DNA of 64,000 nucleotides, from the NCBI RefSeq assembly GCF_019320115.1, contig NC_089583.1, positions 77,005,739 to 77,069,738 on the forward strand, written 5' to 3'. A model generated the notes under the pieces. That model was given only the letters and a program-made list of their open reading frames with translations. It ran no database searches and had not been told where the DNA came from. The DNA comes from Miscanthus floridulus. Its lineage: Eukaryota; Streptophyta; Magnoliopsida; Poales; Poaceae. Position numbers and translations under genes: made by a program. Shown here one piece after another: positions 34,645-46,279 of the stretch; within the stretch, counting starts at the first letter, position 1; each line of letters opens with the position of its first letter.

Positions 34645-34915
34645 ACACAAAGATCCTAAAGAGAAGTTACTGAGTGCACTCCTAGGGGCCTTGTGGTGGC
34701 AATATAGCGGCGACCCCCACAGCGGAGACCACATCGCACAAGACGGCTGGCGAACTATCATTGTGCCTATAGTGCCGCCACGGCCAGCATAGTAGCACTA
34801 CCCCATGTCATGTCATGACGTGGCCACAAGACCATGACGACAACCACACCCGAATGTGCTCCACAAGACGGCGTAGCTTGCAAGCCAAGTTAGCTAGGCC
34901 CTCCCTTAGGGTCAC

Positions 34916-35879
34916 TGTAACACCTCGAGTGTTTAAATACTAAAACATGCCATGTCATCATATGCATTGCACCTCATTTTGGTGTTATTGAAAATTTTGA
35001 TATGCATACACTAAAACAAGTTTACCTTTATGTTATATGTGTTGACTTGTATGGTTGAATCAAGTTCAAAATCTTTGTATTGAATTGAATTTCCGAAAAC
35101 CTTAATTTTCAGTATTTAAATTCTACCCTGAAAACCTAATTCAAAATCTAAGCACATTTTGGGGTTCAGCTTAAAAGCAAAAATGTATATTTTTGGAGTT
35201 TTCAAAGTTTTTATATAAAATTTGAAGTAATTTGGAAAGGCGAAATGTACTTAAAGTGTCCCTTTTTTATTTTAAACTTGCATTTCAAAATGTAGACCTG
35301 AATTAGAGTATGGTTATTAAAGCAAAGTTGTAGAACTTTGGATTTGGAACAACTTTTATTTTTGGAGATTTTTGGGTTACTTTATAAATTTGGGAGTAAT
35401 TTGGGAAATTAGGAGAGTGGCAATTCTATAAATTTGGTGAACAGTACCCACGGGCGACACCTCACCGCCGGCGACCTTCTTCTGGCTTCCAGGCGCGCTC
35501 GTGGCCATGTTCGGCTTTGCGCTGGCGTGGAGAAGGCCGTAGCGTGGCTTCCTCTTGCTTCCTGGCCACTCTTTAAAGCTCGCGACAGTCGCCGTTCTTC
35601 TTCTTTTCTTCTCCCCTGTTTTTCCCGACACCGACGCCACAGCTCCGTCGAGCTCACGCCGTCGCCGTAGCGCCAACCAATCACAGCAAAGCCTATCATA
35701 GCTTTGCTTGCTTCTCGCGCACCTAGCCGACCAGCTCTTGCAGCTTGACTCCACCGGGAAACCGCAGTGCACGCCTTTCTTCCTCGTGGCCGGCAGCACC
35801 ACCGTCGGGTGCGCGTCACCGTGGCCAGCGCTCCATGATGCGTATTTGTCCTTGCTTAGCATCCCTTTAGCTTCGCCTT
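34916..35879 (+). repeat. 5' LTR fragment of the chromovirus
   Basis: Aligns from its TGTAACACCTCG start with 39973-40936 of the 3' LTR. After CTTCGCCTT the sequence changes to gag. Confidence 0.85.
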
Positions 35880-35895
35880 TCACAGTACGCACCTA

Positions 35896-36420
35896 AGCAT
35901 GTTAACACAGATGCCAAGAAGAAGAAGTGGTTCATGCGGGGTCTAAATACTAAACTTTAGACAATGATGACTACCTACACCAATGTCACATATCATGAGG
36001 CAGTCAACATTGCTATTGCATCCGAGGAGAAATATCGGTAGCATAAGGAGATTAAAAAGAAAAAGAGTGTGCCATCTAGATCTTTCAGTGGTAATCAAAA
36101 GAGACAGAAAATAATCTATCATCCAGTGAATCACTATCGTCCTACTTATCACCCGCCGCAGTCCCAAGCCAGTCAACGACAAAATGTCAGTCCTGCTACA
36201 ACTAACCAGAACTCTCAACAGTCAAATGTTCCTGGTGTTCGTGCTCCAACACCCCAAGGGCACCATTACCCATGTTTCAATTGTGGGAAGTCAGGTCATT
36301 TCTCTAGGGAATGTCTGTATCCTAAGCAATATAATCCAAATTTTCAGAAGGCTCCTAGAAATCAACAATAGGGTCAAGCCCAGAACAAGAACAACAACCA
36401 AAATGCTTAGAAGGGCAAAG
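35896..36420 (+). pseudogene. Chromovirus gag, C-terminal part
   Basis: The frame starting at positions divisible by three reads AKKKKWFMRGLN, then HEAVNIAIASEEKYR, and a zinc knuckle CFNCGKSGHFSREC near 36275. TAG stops lie at 35958, 36039, 36369 and 36408. The capsid part is removed by the deletion. Confidence 0.85.
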
Positions 36421-36737
36421 ATAAAAAGAAGACGGGGCGGGTTTTCTATATTTAGGCCAGGGAGATTCCAAAAGGGGAGCCCGTGATGCTGGGTATGTTT
36501 CCTATCACCGATCATCCTGTAGTTATGCTTTTTTATTCTGGTGCATCTCATGCATTCATCAATAGAACCTTTGTCATAAAGCATGAAATTCTAATTGGGG
36601 CAACAAAGGAAAATTTCTTTATACAGTCGCCTAGGGGACGTCTGTGTACTAAGAAAATGGTGTACTAGGTACCCATAAACCTAGGTGGGCATATTTTTCC
36701 CACTACCATGATTATTCTCAAGGATTAGGATATAGAT
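36421..36737 (+). pseudogene. Chromovirus protease (dead)
   Basis: The same frame gives FYSGASHAFINRTFV where the family has a catalytic DSGASH motif, so the catalytic Asp reads Tyr. TAG stops are at 36453, 36666 and 36726. The end, DIDVILGMNW, runs into the RT part. Confidence 0.8.
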
Positions 36738-38540
36738 GTGATCTTGGGAATGAATTGGATGTATCAGCATAAGGCTGTTATAGATGCTTTGAATAGGATA
36801 ATAAGCTTGAGTTTGCCAGATAGTAATTCTCAGCTTTTTATCCAACTTCCAACCTTAAGGAGATCAGTGGAAAAAGTTTGTGCAACTTCCATCAAGGAGA
36901 TTAGAGATATCCTGGTAGTTTGTGAATTCCCTGATGTTTTTCCTGGAGATTTACCCGGTCTACCACCTAATAGGGATGTTCAGTTTAACATAGATCTAAA
37001 GCCTAGAACAGCTCTGATCTCTTAGAGAGCTTATAGAATGCCTCTCAAGGAGTTAGCCGAGTTGAAGACTCAGTTGCAAGAGTTGATAGATAAAGGGTTT
37101 ATCCAACCTAGTTCATCACCTTGGGGATGTCCTACAATTTTTGTGAAGAAGAAAGATGAGACCCTGAGGTTATGTGTCGACTATCATCCATTGAATGAAG
37201 TGACCATTAAGAATAAGTATCCCTTACCTCGGATAGATTTACTTTTTGATCAACTGGCTGGAGCCAAAGTTTTCTCTAAGATCGATTTGAGGTCAGGTTA
37301 CCACCAAATCAAAATTAAGCCTGAAGATATTCCCAAAATGGCATTTACCACAAGATATGGATTATATGAATACCTGGTAATGTCCTTTGGTTTGATGAGT
37401 GCCCCCGCTCATTTCATGTATCTGATGAATTCTGTATTCATGCCTGAGCTAGACAAGTTTGTAGTGGTGTTTATTGATGACATATTAGTATATTCTAAGA
37501 ACAAGAAAGAACATACAGAACATCTCAGAATTGTTCTAACATATTTAAGAGAACATCAGTTATATGCCAAGTTTAGTAAGTGTGACTTTTGGCTAAAAGA
37601 AGTATAGTTTTTAGGATATGTGTTGTCAGCTGAAGGAGTTGCTGTGGATCCAAGCAAAGTCAAGGATGTGCTAGATTGGAAACCACCAACTACTGTTCAT
37701 CAGGTTCAGAGTTTTCTGGGAATGGTGGGTTATTACCGTCGGTTTATTCTAGATTTCTCTAGAATATCCAAGTCCATCATTGGGTTGTTGAAGAACCAAG
37801 CCAAGTTTGTCTGGTCATCTGATTGTGAAGAAGCTTTCCAGAATTTGAAGAGATTGTTAACTACTGCACCAGTATTAGCACAGCCAGATATCAAGAAGTC
37901 GTTTGACGTTTATTATGATGCTTCTGGTATTGGTATTAGATGTGTATTGATGCAAGAAGGCCGAGTCATTGCCTATGCTTCTAGACAACTTAAGCAACAT
38001 GAAGAACATTATCCAACTCATGATTTGAAGTTAGCAACAGTTGTCCATGCTTTGAAGATTTGGCGGCATTACCTGCTTGGTAATACTTGTCATATTTATA
38101 TAGATCACAAAAGTTTAAAGTATATCTTTACTCAATCGGAATTAAATATGTGGCAAAGAAGATGGTTAGAATTTATTGAAGATTATGACTTGGAGGTGCA
38201 TTACCATCCTGGTAAGGCAAATGTGGTTACAGATGTCCTCATTCGTAAGAGTCATTGCAATTGTCTAGCAGTAAAAACAATGGATCTGACTTTATGTCAA
38301 GAGATGGAGAAGTTGAATGTAGAGATAATTCAACAAGGTAGTTTGACTAATATAACTGTTGAATCAACTATTCGAGACCAGATTATTGCCGCTCAAAAAG
38401 AGAACAAGGGTATAGCCTATATCAACGAAAGAGTCGGGAAGGGAAAAGCAATATGCTTTAGGATAGATGATGTAGATGTGTTATGGTTCAAGGATCGCCT
38501 TGTGGTACCAAAGGTTTCTGAGTTGCGAACAGTCAATTCT
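36738..38540 (+). pseudogene. Chromovirus reverse transcriptase and RNase H
   Basis: Still in one frame: [30 protein letters not shown], the active site [23 protein letters not shown], then RNase H with [13 protein letters not shown], the [19 protein letters not shown] segment and [16 protein letters not shown] stops at 37023 and 37605 are the only interruptions in 1.8 kb. A frameshift follows near 38535. Confidence 0.9.
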
Positions 38541-39610
38541 TGAAGAGGCACATACAACCAAGTTATCTATTCATCCAGGAAGTAATAAAATATACCATGA
38601 CTTAAAACAGAGATTTTGGTGGACCAAAATGAAGATAGAGATTGCTCGATATATAGCCAAGTGTGATACTTGTCAAAAACTAAAAGCTATACATTTGAGA
38701 TCTAGTTGGAGAGTTACAGCCATTGCCTATTCTAGCTTGGAAGTGGGAGGATATCAGTATGGATTTTATCGTAGGTCTACCCAAGACATCAAAAGGTTTT
38801 GACTCAATATGGGTTATTGTAGATCGACTAACTAAGTTAGCACATTTTCTTCCAGTCAACAGTATATATCCTACTATCCAATATGCCAAGATGTATTTAG
38901 CAAGAATCGTGAGCCTACATGGAGTACCAAAGACTATAGTGTCAGATAGAGGGTACACAGTTTGTCTCCAACTTTTGGAAACAATTGCATGCTTCGTTGG
39001 GTACCAAACTCATGTATAGTACAACTTATCATCCATAGACTAATGGTCAGACTGAGAGGGTCGATCAAGTACTTGAAGATATGTTAAGATGTTGTGTTCT
39101 TAACTATTCTAATAAGTGGGATGAATGTTTGTCCTTTGGCTGAGTTCTCATACAATAATAGTTATCAAGAGAGCATTAGAATGGCTCTGTTTGAAGCACT
39201 TTATGGTCATAGATGTAGAATATTGCTGAATTGGTCTAAACCTGGGGAAAGATAGTTCTTTGGAGTTGACCTTGTGAAAGAAATAGAAGAGAAGGTTAGG
39301 CAGATACAAAGTAATTTGAAGATAGCTCAGTCCCTGACAAAAGAGTTATGCAGATAAACGACGTAGACCTTTGGTGTTTAACAAAGGAGATTTTGTATAT
39401 CTGAAGGTATCACCTATGAAGGGAGTTACTCATTTCGGTGTTAAAGGCAAGTTGGCACCACGTTATATTAGGACCATTTCAAATATTGGAAAGGTATGGA
39501 AAGGTGGCATATCACTTGAAGTTACCAGAACATCTCTTAGATGTACATGATGTGTTCCATGTTTCTCAATTAAAGAAGTGTCTTCGAGTGCCTGAGCAGA
39601 ACAGTTGAGG
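38541..39610 (+). pseudogene. Chromovirus integrase (broken)
   Basis: The zinc-binding part has EEAHTTKLSIHPGSNKIYHD and CDTCQKLK. The core has WEDISMDFIVGLP, VIVDRLTKLAHFLPV and IVSDRG, and then TNGQTERV in another frame (about 39035). The C-terminal piece near 39480-39590 has LPEHLLDVHDVFHVSQLKKC. At least four frame changes or stops break it. Confidence 0.85.
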
Positions 39611-39800
39611 TTGAAGGAGTGGAACTTGAACCTGATTTGACCTATTCTGAATATCCTATCTGAGTTTTGGATCAAAAAGACCGTGTCACTCGAAGGAGGA
39701 CAATCAAGTTCTACAAGATACAATGGAATCAATATTCCTAAGAAGAGGCTACATGGGAATCCGAAGATTACTTGCTAGAACAGTTTCTAGAATTTCTTGC
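39611..39800 (+). pseudogene. Chromodomain-like C-terminus of the integrase
   Basis: The reading VLDQKDRVTRRRTIKFYKIQW followed by EEATWESEDYLLEQF matches the form of the chromodomain of plant chromoviruses, which is thought to guide insertion into heterochromatin. Stops near 39661 and 39739 interrupt it. Confidence 0.7.
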
Positions 39801-39954
39801 GCAATATAGAATAATGGTAGTTGTTCTCTGTTGTTATGAACTATGTTTTGTAAAAGAACCTGAGCTGTTTTATGGCTAAGTTTGGAATGTTTTTTGATTG
39901 ACACGTTTCCTTTTCCATTACTTACCCTCAGACTTTAAATCTCGGGGCGAGATT

Positions 39955-39972
39955 TCTTTTAGGGGGAAGGAT
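39955..39972 (+). other. Chromovirus polypurine tract
   Basis: TTTTAGGGGGAAGGAT lies immediately before the 3' LTR start TGTAACACC. Confidence 0.8.
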
Positions 39973-42900
39973 TGTAACACCTCGGTTGTTTAAATACTAA
40001 AACCTGCCATGTCATCATATGCATTGCACCTCATTTTGGTGTTATTGAAAATTTTGATATGCATACACTAAAACAAGTTTACCTTTATGTTATATGTGTT
40101 GACTTGTATGGTTGAATCAAGTTCAAAATCTTTGTATTGAATTGAATTTCCGAAAACCCTGATTTTTAGTATTTAAATTCTACCCTAAAAACCTAATTCA
40201 AAATCTAAGCACATTTTGGGGTTGAGCTTAAAAGCAAAAATGTATGTTTTTGGAGTTTTCAAAGTTTTTATATAAAATTTGAAGTAATTTGGAAAGGCAA
40301 AATGTACTTAAAGTGTCCCTTTTTTATTTTAAACTTGCATTTCAAAATGTAGACTGAATTAGAGTATGGTTATTAAAGCAAAGTTGTAGAACTTTGGATT
40401 TGAAACAACTTTTATTTTTGGAGATTTTTGGGTTACTTTATAAATTTGTGAGTAATTTGAGAAATTAGGCGAGTGGCAATTCTGTAAATTTGGTGAACAG
40501 TACCCGTGGGCGACACCTCACCGCCGGCGACCTTCTTGTGGCTTCCAGGCGCGCTTGTGGCCACGTTCGGCTTCGCGCTGGCGTGGAGAAGGCCGCGGCA
40601 TGGCTTCCTCTTGCTTCCTGGCCGCTCTTTAAAGCTCGCGACGTCGCCGTTCTTCTTTTTTTCTTCTCCCCTATTTTTCCCGACGCCGCCGCCATAGCTC
40701 CGTCAAGCTCGCGTCGTCGCCGTAGCGCCAACCAGTCACAGCAAAGCCCGTCATAGCTCCGCTTGCTTCTCGCGCACCCAGCCGACCAGCTTTTGCAGCT
40801 TGACTCTGCCGAGAAACCGCAGTGCACGCCTTTCTTCCTCGCGGTCGGTAGCACCGTCGTCGGGTGCGCGTCACCGTGGCCAGCGCTCCACGGTGCGTAT
40901 CTATCCTTGCTTAGCATCCCTTTAGCTTCGCCTTGTTGCCGGGATGCTTTGTGCTTTGTTGCTTGACCATTTTGTCCACCGCAGTCACCGGAGCACCATC
41001 GTCGACGTTGTTCGCGCCGCCGTGATTGCTGTGACCGACGACAAGCTTCACCGTTGCTTCTCCGGTCCTGTTTCCTGCTCGAACGTGTTTGGGGTGAGCT
41101 CCTGGTGCTTCCTGGGCCTTTTATTTCACCGCTACCAGCCTTGTTTCGTCGGCATAGTGCAGCCATGCCGTCATGTCCGCCATGGCCGACGTCAAGCTCG
41201 TACCCTGCTGTAATTGATCTAGCTAGTGCCACCAATCGATGCGTCTTGATGTGGTGATCACGTTGATACCCTGGCCGTTGCCGTTGATCTCACCGACGGC
41301 GAGAAATCGCTGGTCAAAGCACGGTCGTCGCTATTGAGCGCGGGAGGAAGACGCTGACAGGTGGGGTCACCTTGTCAGTGACTCTGTGTTTGAAAATGGA
41401 TTTTTCTATTTTGCATAATTGAATGAATAGTGTTGTGATTTGTTATTTTTGTATAGAATTATTTAGAGCTCCAAAAATTATGAAAATTTTTGTGTGATCC
41501 TCTCTGTGATGTAAACTATTTAGTAAAAATATTAAATGTTGATTTTCAGTATATTTTGAATGTGATAAAAATTGCTCTAATTAATTAATAAATGAGCTTC
41601 TATGATTTTTCTAGGCTGTATTATTTATCCAAAAATTATGAAAATTATTTTGCCACTTAGCTATCATGTGATAAGCCTTCATAAAAAATTTTGAGCTCAT
41701 TTGGGGAAAGTTGATTTATTTCATAATTTTGAATTAAATAATTAATTCATAAAAGCAAATAGTAAACCTTAATGATTTAGGTTTTTGTTTGAATTTTGGA
41801 TTGAATGATGACCTTGGGTCATTAGTATAAGATGATCCTTGGTACTTAAAGTAAGTGTTTGGGTTATGAAAAATGTTTAGTAGTTGTGGATTTGCAACTG
41901 TGCCGCGAAGGAAAGTTGTATTCGAGTTATTAACTTTTGTATCCATCATCAAGCATCACTGTTTTATATCTCGTATCATATTAAACATGGCATTGTTACT
42001 ATGTGTAGTGAACGAAAGTGAGCACGTGATAGTCAATCAAGTTGAGGAGGAGGTTAATCCGTCTGTTGAGGTTGGGTTTGATAATTGTGGAACGTCTCTG
42101 GAACCTGACTTTTCCGTTAACCAAGGCAAGCCCCGGATGCATTTAAACCTACCGTGTGTTTTACAAATTTATATCGCTTTTGCTTTTCAGTACTACATTA
42201 AGTGATTAGGAGTTGGGTGACAACCTAATTGGTGCATTATCAACCTTGTTACCCGTTTAAATTCGAGAATTGTCCTAGTTATGCTTAGCCATGCTTAGAA
42301 CGATACAAGTCGGGTGATCACCGGTCACCTGCGAGATATAAAATGGTTTCTCGGTTACGATTGGTTACTTATGTTATCATGAGATATGAGCATGTGGAGT
42401 AATAAATCTAGACCAGGCGGACTCGGTGTGTGAGAGCCACAAGACATGGAGGTCTTGTGAGCGGGTTCTTTCCGCCTGTGTCGATTAAGACACGTCCGTT
42501 GTTGAATTGCATGAGGTGAGACTTTGTAGTACCGATTACATACTCCAGTAAGCCTTAACTTGGCTATTCTATTACGAGAATGGCTACTCGCGCACTAGGA
42601 GTGGAGAGATGGCGAGAGTAGCGTGTACCCATGTAGCAATGGACTGGATTGGTGGAGTAATGTATTCTCGGATGGCGCGGACCCGTTCTTGTTTTAGAGG
42701 ATCTGAGGGCAAGTTGGTATATATAGGTCGGGGACCTGCATATGTCGTGTGGTTGAGAATCCCCAGCTGGGTTATAATCGGTTTGAATCGTCGTTGCTCC
42801 TCAGTTATGGAGACTCAACTCACTGTTCATCATCGTAGTTAATAACTGAAACTTGAGCTGGTTTTGAGAAAGTTTGATATGAAGTTCATGATCTCGTTAC

Positions 42901-43543
42901 GGATCATGGCAGATTCATATATGATTTTGAGACAGATTTACATGTTGAATAAAAGAATCTTGTTAGAAAGCTTTTACGCAAAAAGAACTTTGTTTATTGC
43001 TAAAGCTATACCTTGAATCCCTGAGCCTACATTCCTAAGTCGGATCAGTTTTATTTCGGTTAAGTCTTGTTGAGTAGTTTTGTACTCAGGGTTCGTTGAC
43101 CCTTGTTGTAGATGAGCCTCATGAGCAGGTCTACTTTGGACTGTGCTGCATGACTTTTGTTCAAATCGATGATGATAAGTAGCTGTGTGACCCTTAGGCA
43201 GGGTACTTATATTATGTGTTTGTATTATGTTACTAATGCCACTCCACTACTATGGTTTGTAATAATTATCAAACTTAGTTTGAAAGGTTTAAAACGACTG
43301 GTTTATAAACTAAGTTATTGTAAGACTTCTGTTATTTTACTCTGATGTAGATATTTGAATAAATATTGTAATACTGCAATGACTCTGTAATGGGATTCCT
43401 GCTCGAAAATCGTGGATGATTCGAGGTTCTCCGAGGACACCGACAGTGCTTCTTAAGTTACCAGAAACATATGCATAGTCGTCAAAGGTCATTGGACAGT
43501 GACAGATACATGTGGGCCCTATAATTTAGGAGGTTCTGCCACA
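39973..43543 (+). repeat. Chromovirus 3' LTR (3571 bp)
   Basis: It starts TGTAACACCTCGG and ends GGTTCTGCCACA before the target copy GTCAC. The first 0.96 kb matches the 5' fragment with few differences. The GC-rich part (40490-41350) holds long antisense frames shared by both LTR copies that resemble no protein I know. Confidence 0.9.
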
Positions 43544-43601
43544 GTCACGACCCTTCAGTTGGGAGAATCTATTGCATTGTATGCACCCTGATCCCGAACT
43601 C

Positions 43602-43608
43602 TATATAA
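43602..43608 (+). promoter_or_regulatory. TATA box of the split gypsy LTR
   Basis: CTCTATATAAGGACAGCC is a typical LTR core promoter, located in the third part of the LTR that begins at 30978. Its upstream half is separated from it by 8.6 kb of inserted chromovirus. Confidence 0.6.
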
Positions 43609-43929
43609 GGACAGCCAAGGCACCCTCTTAGAGGATTCGATCCATCCTCTACCATTTCATTCATTCCCCATAGTAGTAAGGCTCCTGAAGCTTCCCTTCG
43701 AACAGCCCACCACCTAGCTTAGGTTCTTTTACCTCTTTTACTATTCTTGCACCCTCCATTGTAAGAACTTCAGAGCATTCAAGCGAGGAACACGCACTCG
43801 ATCATCTCTGAGACTGGACATAGGACTCCAGCCTAAACCAGTATAAATCCCCGTGTACGTTTTCATCGTCTTCCTAGAAAAACACGATGATCATATAAAT
43901 TTACAAGTCTGGTTTACAAAACACCGACA

Positions 43930-44420
43930 ACATTCGAAACCAAAAGGGTGACCGAAATCTGAAACAAAAAAAAACTTGACTAAAAAATGAAACAAAAAAA
44001 CTAAAAAAAACTTGACTAGAAACTAAAACTAAAAAACATGATTGAAAACTAAAACTAAAAAAAATAAAAAAACTAACTGGGGAGTAAATTTTTTTTGTCA
44101 ACTTTGTGCAATGGCTACCCTTTTGTAACAACTTATAGATTGTAAGTGAGGCAACTAATATGCAGGATTTAAGAAAACATTCGAACCTAAAATAGTGACT
44201 GAAATCTGAGACAAAAAAAATAGAAAAAAACATGACTGAAAAATGAAACTAAAAAACTAAAAAAAAATATTGAAAACTGAAAATAAAAATCATCTAAAAA
44301 CTCATAAAACTGTTATAATGAAAATAACATAAATGAAACAAAAACTGAAAAGAAAAATATCACTTAAACTGAAAATAAAATAAAAAATAAAAAATTGAAA
44401 TTGACAACCCAAAAATTGAA
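43930..44420. repeat. A-rich degenerate repeat block
   Basis: GAAACTAAAACTAAAAAAC-like words repeat throughout. A longer unit starting ACATTCGAA occurs at 43930 and 44176, a spacing of 246 bases. There is no coding content. Confidence 0.6.
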
Positions 44421-45060
44421 CTAAAAATGACAAATAGAGAACCGTGAGTGCTTGTTCATTTGCCAACAACTAAACACTGTATTAGTTGCTCAAAAATATA
44501 ACTTGCACTTGATTACCATGTATGGTTATATGATATGGAGGGGTAGACAGGTTAAATATAGATGATCAACACGCAAGGAAAAAAATAATACACTCACAAA
44601 ACAGCAACTAGCCACGTGATCCAAAAGTAATATGATTGGGATTGCATGGATGAGCTCCAAACAAGCAAGGTCACATACAGGTTCAAAATACTCTTCCTCT
44701 TGCATCACGAGACCACATGGTACCATATATACACAGATGTTCATGCAAGTCTTGTCTGCATAGTTAGCTGCTATAAAATACATATGTACTAACAGGAGTC
44801 ACTACTAACAACATTAGAAGAAAACCTTCACATGAACCAAGGTATAACAAAAAAATTAAAACACTATCCATAATTAGTTGCTGAAAATATGACACATTGA
44901 TGAAGAACGTAGCTAGTCCAATAGATTCTCAGGCAGCCGGTATTCTTGTTGCTTGGTTCTAAAAATGAAAAACAAAAGGTACATTGTAAATGACTGCCGA
45001 AAAAAACTGATTACAGAATTAAAAACAAGACAGATATGAAACATTGATCAATATTTGGTC
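44421..45060. other. Unassigned AT-rich sequence
   Basis: No gene, terminal repeat or domain is recognised. It may be intron or flank of the Ulp1-like fragment that follows. Confidence 0.4.
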
Positions 45061-45075
45061 TCCTTACTTTCCACG

Positions 45076-45600
45076 TTATTCTTCCATCAAAAGAATCTTC
45101 CAGTCAATTTTATTTGATGGACTAGTCAACCATTGAATAAGAATCTGTCTCATATTTAATTCATTGGAACCAATAAACTGCCGCATCCTCTCACCATCAA
45201 AGTACTCGATTGCCTTGAGAGTAAACAACCAACAACCCACAGTCATGGCTAACAGGAACCAAAAAAAAAGGAAAAGCACAAAAACAAAATTAATGACACA
45301 TGTAACGCAATTTTTTTTTAAAAAAAAAGGAAAAAATAGCATGCAACCAGGTAGTACTTACACCCTGATAGTTGAAAATTGCAGGCACAGTGCATCCCTC
45401 GTGCTTTGAGGTGTGTTTGTGCCAAAGATTAATGACACAAACTTTGGACTTCCTGACTATTGATTGCATAGTGGGGTCTTTCTTGAACCTCAGTGAATCA
45501 ATAACTTGAAACTTACTATCCTTCAAATTAATAACAAAAGTATACCAATGTCCAGAAGCATCAATTTGCTTTCATGTGCTTCCAAAAATTGAGAATACTA
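45076..45600 (-). pseudogene. Ulp1-like (C48) cysteine protease fragment
   Basis: On the minus strand GHWYTFVINLKDSKFQVIDSL (about 45490-45550) looks like the His and Asp part of the Ulp1 catalytic domain, which cleaves SUMO-like proteins. An apparent GT-AG intron (about 45250-45360) is followed by a DCG motif expected at the catalytic Cys (near 45245). The following FTLKAIEYFDGERMRQF is in another frame. In grasses such domains often belong to transposon-derived genes. The start of the gene is not found, so this is a fragment or old capture. Confidence 0.55.
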
Positions 45601-46279
45601 TCTGTTCAAAAACAAAGTGTGAATTTAATGAAAAGGAAAAATGTGTGGCAAGTTATGTACATAATGTGCACTGTGTAGAAAAAGGTAGGGCAGAGTGTTC
45701 TTCAACAGTTGTTCTTGATTTTTTCAACAGTACATGCTAGTGTCATATTCATATCAGCTAATCAGCTATTTTTGTTGTTGATTTGACAGCAGCGGGCAGC
45801 CCAGGTCGGCAGTAGGCAGCTAATCAGCCTAGTATGTGCAAATGCAGCGAGTTCGTTGCTTTAGAATGTCAAAACAATCTAGGTCCGCTAGCCAAAGGCT
45901 CCTCATAGTACTTTTCAGAGTTTGCAACTACTATGAGCCATCCAATTTTATTTGTAGGTTGTTAGCCTTAGGTGGAATTTTTTATGCCATACAATAACTG
46001 TGCGGTGATGTCTTTTTTTCCTTTTAATACTCATCGGATTACTTTCCAGTTTTCTGACTGTAGCTGCTGCTCTCATCGGTTGAGTAGCTCTGGAAGTGAG
46101 CAAGTGTCACTGGTACTATTTGCGATTTTTTTATGTGTGCTTATAGTCCTGTAACTGTTTCCTTACATGTATCCTCTTCATTAGTGCTGCATAGCTCTTC
46201 TTTACCCAAAAATAGACAACTTGTGGATTTCTGCCATTTCTCCAGATATTTTACTTGTATTTAATTTTTGGATGGATAG
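45601..46279. other. Unassigned sequence upstream of the thioredoxin-like exon
   Basis: I recognise no coding exon here. The end, GGATGGATAG, acts as the AG acceptor for the exon beginning at 46280, so part of it may be an intron. Confidence 0.4.

Larger units (their letters stand above)
34916..43543 (+). mobile_element. Chromovirus (gypsy, Tekay/Del-like), internally deleted
   Basis: The element is flanked by GTCAC at 34911-34915 and 43544-43548. It has a 5' LTR fragment, gag end, protease, RT-RNase H, integrase and a C-terminal chromodomain-like region, then a polypurine tract and a 3.57-kb 3' LTR. That order plus the chromodomain and very long LTRs fits the Tekay/Del chromoviruses. About 2.6 kb of the 5' LTR, the primer-binding site and the gag start are missing. 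Confidence 0.85.
30978..43929 (+). repeat. Gypsy 3' LTR split into three parts by later insertions
   Basis: The LTR starts TGTCAGGG after a polypurine tract and ends ACACCGACA at 43929, giving TGTC...GACA termini. Removing the insertions at 31604-34644 and 34916-43543 (plus duplicated targets) leaves about 1.26 kb: 30978-31603, 34650-34915 and 43549-43929. The last part has a TATA box and an R-U5-like end. The 5' partner is not in the window. Confidence 0.6.

Noticed and set aside
34612..34655. Short inverted repeat CTTGTGTTG/CAACACAAAG as a terminator or hairpin RNA
   Set aside because: It is short and lies at the probable end of a solo LTR; nothing supports a function.
40465..41235. 256-codon antisense frame in the chromovirus 3' LTR, partly shared by the 5' LTR (35377-35892)
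   Set aside because: Shared sequence is expected of LTR copies. The 5' version is frameshifted relative to it, and no domain or splice pattern is visible.
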